Assembly: GCF_000230995.2 (NCBI RefSeq)
Contig: NC_019973.1
Location: 2,928,001-2,992,000 of the forward strand
Direction of reading: 5' to 3'
Length of the DNA stretch: 64,000 nucleotides
Origin: Mesorhizobium australicum WSM2073
GTDB taxonomy: Bacteria; Pseudomonadota; Alphaproteobacteria; Rhizobiales; Rhizobiaceae
Under the pieces are notes generated by a model that was not told the DNA's origin, made no database searches, and saw nothing but the letters and a program-made list of their open reading frames with translations. Made by a program: the position numbers and the translations under genes. Shown here in pieces: positions 61,495 through 64,000 of this stretch (position 1 is its first letter; each line of letters begins with the position of its first letter).

Positions 61495-63525
61495 TCACTC
61501 GATTCCGCCGGTGACCACATAGGCGCCGGCGCTGCGTCCATCCTGTAGCCGCACCACCGCCGTGACGATCGAACCGTATGAGCCGCGCCAGACGCTGTGA
61601 AAGCGCCGATGCTCGACGGCAGGAACGAGCGCCCGCCCGCTGAGCCGCGTGCCGGCTTGGTGCATGTCAATCGCCTGGCCGTTGACATGCACCTTGAGGC
61701 TGGCGTGCTCCGCTTCGCTTGCCTCGACAGCCAGGTCGATTGTGACCGTGATCTCGTCGTGATCACCGGACGCGCGCATTTCAGCTGTTAGCGCGATTTC
61801 CACTATCGGCGCCTTGCCATTGCCGGCTTGAGTACGCTGGCGCGAAAAGACATCATCAGGCAATTCAGGCGTGCGCGGCGGCTGGGTGCGGCGCTGCGTG
61901 GAACGCTCGAAATCGCCGGCCATGCAAAGCAGCCTTTCATCGTCATAGGCCTTGCCTGCGAAGGTCAGGCCGACCGGCATGCCGATGTCGGCCATTGTGC
62001 CCATCGGCACGGTGACGGTCGGGATGCCGAAATGGCGCCAGACCAGATTGCCGTTGGCGACCCAGGTGCCGTTGCGCCAGGCCAGATCGGCTGACGCCTC
62101 GTTGACGTCGGCGTCGGCCGGGCCGACATCGGCGGCGGCCGGCAGGACCACGGCATCGAGGCCTTGTGCGTCCAGCCAGTCCTCGAAGTCGATGCGTCTT
62201 GTTGCTTCGAGTCCCTTGATGCCATCTGCGATCGTGGGAATGTGGGTCAAGGGCGCGACGCCGAGCTTTGCCCGCTCGACATATTCGGCCAGATCGAAGC
62301 CGCCTTCATAGCGGTCGGGCAGCGTGCCCGGTGGCTGCGGGAAGATTTTTGGGCCGTCGACCGAGGCGAGATCGGGCAGAGCAGGGTCGGCGTTGGCCCG
62401 CAGGAAATCGTCCCAGCCCCAGATGCAGAGATCCCAGATTTCGCGGTCGGCGAAGTTCCCGGGCACCAGCCCACGCTCGACCATGGTCCGCGCGCCTGGG
62501 CGGTCGCGCTCATAGTTGGAGACGACGGGAAAGTCGACCTCGACCACTTCGGCGCCGAGCCGCCGCAGATCCGCGGCCGCCTGTTCCCAGAGATCAAGTA
62601 CCGAGGCGCGGGTTTCGATCGGGCGATCTATTTCTGCGTCGCGGCCGATATACATTCTGGGTACGCCGAGCCGCTTGCCCTTCAGCGAACCCGCAAGCGT
62701 CAGGTCGGTATAACGTCGTGGCCGCATCCCGGAGCTTTTCGGCAGCGCCACCCAAGGCTGGGCGCGCCAGAAATCGCCTCGCGTTTCCGGATCGTCGGCG
62801 ACGATGACGTCAAGCAGTTCCAGCATGTCGGGCACGCTGCGCGTGTGCGGCACCACGACATCCATGGTCGGCACCAAGGGCCAGTTGCCGCGCACCGAAA
62901 TGACGCCGCGCGAGGGCGTGTAGGCGACCAGCGCGTTGTTGGTGGCCGGCGCACGGCCGGACGACCACGTCTCTTCGCCGAGCCCGAAGGCGCAGAAGCT
63001 GGCCGCCGTCGCGGTGCCCGAGCCGTTGGAGGAGCCCGACGCGAAGGCGGCGGTCAGATAGTCGCCATTGTAGGGGCTTTCAGCGCGGCCATAGACGCCG
63101 CGCTGCATGCCGCCATTGGCCATGGGCGGCATGTTGGTGAGGCCGATCAGCACCGCGCCGCCGGCGCGCAGCCGGGCGATGGTGAAGGCGTCCTCATTGG
63201 CGACGAGATGCTCGAAGGCGGGCGAGCCGGCAGCCACCGTCAGGCCTTTGACCTTGTAGCTGTCCTTGGCGGTGTAGGGGATGCCGTCGAGCGGGCCAAG
63301 CGTCTTTCCTTGCCGGCGCCGCTCGTCGGAAGCGGCGGCATCCTCGAACATTTCAGGGTTGAGCACCGGCACGGCGTTCAGCGCGATGCCGTGCCGGTCG
63401 AAATACGCGATCCGCCTGACATAGGCCGCGACCAGTTCGACGCTGGTGATGGCGCCGTTGTCGAGCGCTTGGCGCAATTGGTCGATCGACGCTTCGATGA
63501 GGTGAAGGCTGGTCTCGGTCATCAT
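61495..63525 (-). CDS. amidase-signature enzyme with C-terminal extension
   Basis: The 676-residue protein has the amidase core: GPLDGIPYTAKDSYKVKG (catalytic Lys), FASGSSNGSGTATAASFCAF and GEETWSSGRAPATNNALVAY, which replaces the commoner TDTGGSIRxPA around the nucleophile Ser. Later come VDGPKIFPQPPG, WRHFGIPTVTVPMGTMADIG and PVGLTFAGKAYDDERLL. About 130 further residues form a beta-rich C-terminal domain (ALTAEMRASGDHDEITVTID). It hydrolyses amides or esters; the substrate is unknown. MMTETS at 63525 is chosen; 63576 is possible. Confidence 0.8.
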   Translation of the reverse strand: MMTETSLHLIEASIDQLRQALDNGAITSVELVAAYVRRIAYFDRHGIALNAVPVLNPEMFEDAAASDERRRQGKTLGPLDGIPYTAKDSYKVKGLTVAAGSPAFEHLVANEDAFTIARLRAGGAVLIGLTNMPPMANGGMQRGVYGRAESPYNGDYLTAAFASGSSNGSGTATAASFCAFGLGEETWSSGRAPATNNALVAYTPSRGVISVRGNWPLVPTMDVVVPHTRSVPDMLELLDVIVADDPETRGDFWRAQPWVALPKSSGMRPRRYTDLTLAGSLKGKRLGVPRMYIGRDAEIDRPIETRASVLDLWEQAAADLRRLGAEVVEVDFPVVSNYERDRPGARTMVERGLVPGNFADREIWDLCIWGWDDFLRANADPALPDLASVDGPKIFPQPPGTLPDRYEGGFDLAEYVERAKLGVAPLTHIPTIADGIKGLEATRRIDFEDWLDAQGLDAVVLPAAADVGPADADVNEASADLAWRNGTWVANGNLVWRHFGIPTVTVPMGTMADIGMPVGLTFAGKAYDDERLLCMAGDFERSTQRRTQPPRTPELPDDVFSRQRTQAGNGKAPIVEIALTAEMRASGDHDEITVTIDLAVEASEAEHASLKVHVNGQAIDMHQAGTRLSGRALVPAVEHRRFHSVWRGSYGSIVTAVVRLQDGRSAGAYVVTGGIE

Positions 63526-63680
63526 TGGCCCCAGTGTCTGTACGCCATGGATGAGCGAGGCCGCCGGCTTCGGCAAGAGCCAATTGGAACTCTTTCGCGC
63601 CTCCCCGAAAAAATCGATTTTTTAGGCAACCTCCGACGGGCGCGTGCGTTGCTGCGTTCCGGGGAAGGTTGAGGTTTGCA

Positions 63681-63911
63681 TTGGACCGTTTCGAGATTTT
63701 GAATGAGCCGACAGGCACCTATTCCATTTTCGACAGATACACCGAATTGCCGGTGACGGTGCAAGGCAGGATTTTGATCGGGCTCTGCCGGCACGAAGTG
63801 CCGCTTGCCTTGCTCCGCGCCATGGATGGCGACGACAGCGGGATGCCGTCGCTTTCCCCGTTGGGCGGCTGTCGATCATACGAACATCAACGAGACGACT
63901 TGCAAGCGTGA
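63681..63911 (+). CDS. small conserved hypothetical protein
   Basis: The roughly 76-residue protein starts DRFEILNEPTGTYSIFDRYT and continues with PVTVQGRILIGLCRHEVPLA. The TGTYSIFDRxTxLPVxVxGR pattern resembles short rhizobial proteins of unknown function. TTG 63681 has GAGG upstream; TTG 63669 is an alternative. The C-terminal 25 residues look less ordered. Confidence 0.5.
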   Translation: MDRFEILNEPTGTYSIFDRYTELPVTVQGRILIGLCRHEVPLALLRAMDGDDSGMPSLSPLGGCRSYEHQRDDLQA

Positions 63912-63989
63912 ATGAACACTCGCATAAGTTGCGGCAAGGCATACAGCATGAAGAAAATGGTGCCGTTATCGTAGCATGAAAGGGGAATC

Positions 63990-64000
63990 ATGCCTGACCA
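63990..64000 (+). CDS. possible start of the next gene (cut by the window end)
   Basis: ATG 63990 follows AAAGGGGAATC, a good ribosome site. Only three codons and part of a fourth are visible, so nothing else can be said. Confidence 0.3.

Noticed and set aside
1..64000. CRISPR arrays, rRNA, tRNA, phage integrase or attachment sites
   Set aside because: I saw no regularly spaced repeats, no rRNA or tRNA signatures and no integrase gene; apart from the IS481 remnant there is no direct mobile-element evidence.

Overview
This is a 64 kb piece of GC-rich alphaproteobacterial DNA, most likely from a Mesorhizobium-like member of the Hyphomicrobiales (Rhizobiales). That placement is an inference. 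It rests on the rhizobial style of many small families (DUF6894, DUF3072, DUF4112, YidB-like), a rhizobial NuoD, Ku/LigD end joining, many solute-binding ABC systems, a MocR regulator and repeated matches to the alphaproteobacterial general-stress (EcfG/RpoE2) promoter. I recognised no rRNA, tRNA, CRISPR array or intact insertion sequence.

Layout. 1-2.0 kb: the end of a polar amino-acid ABC transporter operon. 2.2-4.0 kb: a Rieske oxygenase and a methyltransferase. 4.1-31 kb: a patchy accessory stretch of small stress-type genes, two small-family regulators, a GGDEF/EAL protein, a SIR2-like NADase candidate, an orphan NuoD, a YihY membrane protein and Ku. Between them lie many relics: a glycine-zipper gene, folP and folK ends around an intact folB, a SelO gene with three frameshifts, a LacI fragment, an ABC ATPase fragment and others. 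At least eight genes here follow a GGAAC-N16-(C/G)GTT promoter, so the stretch looks like a general-stress-response island. 30.4-39.2 kb: a MocR-type regulator diverging from an inositol/rhizopine-type catabolic operon (IolE/MocC, ABC ATPase, binding protein, two permeases, IolG/MocA-like dehydrogenase, epimerase). 39.2-46.6 kb: LigD, a second GGDEF/EAL protein, secreted small proteins and an IS481 remnant next to a duplicated repeat of about 50 bp.

46.9-57.1 kb: a LacI-regulated operon whose SIS-domain deglycase, FrlC-like epimerase and FrlD-like kinase match the fructoselysine (Amadori compound) pathway. It has its own binding protein and two permeases but no ATPase, and it extends into an FAD amine oxidase and an aldehyde dehydrogenase. 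A perfect 18-bp palindrome sits in front of it. I consider this the most interesting system in the window: it appears to take up a sugar-amine conjugate, split it, and oxidise the released amine. 57.2-64 kb: a secreted small protein, a deformylase-like protein that has lost two of three metal ligands, and a set of catabolic enzymes (CoA transferase, luciferase-like monooxygenase, ThuA-like, VOC protein, amidase).
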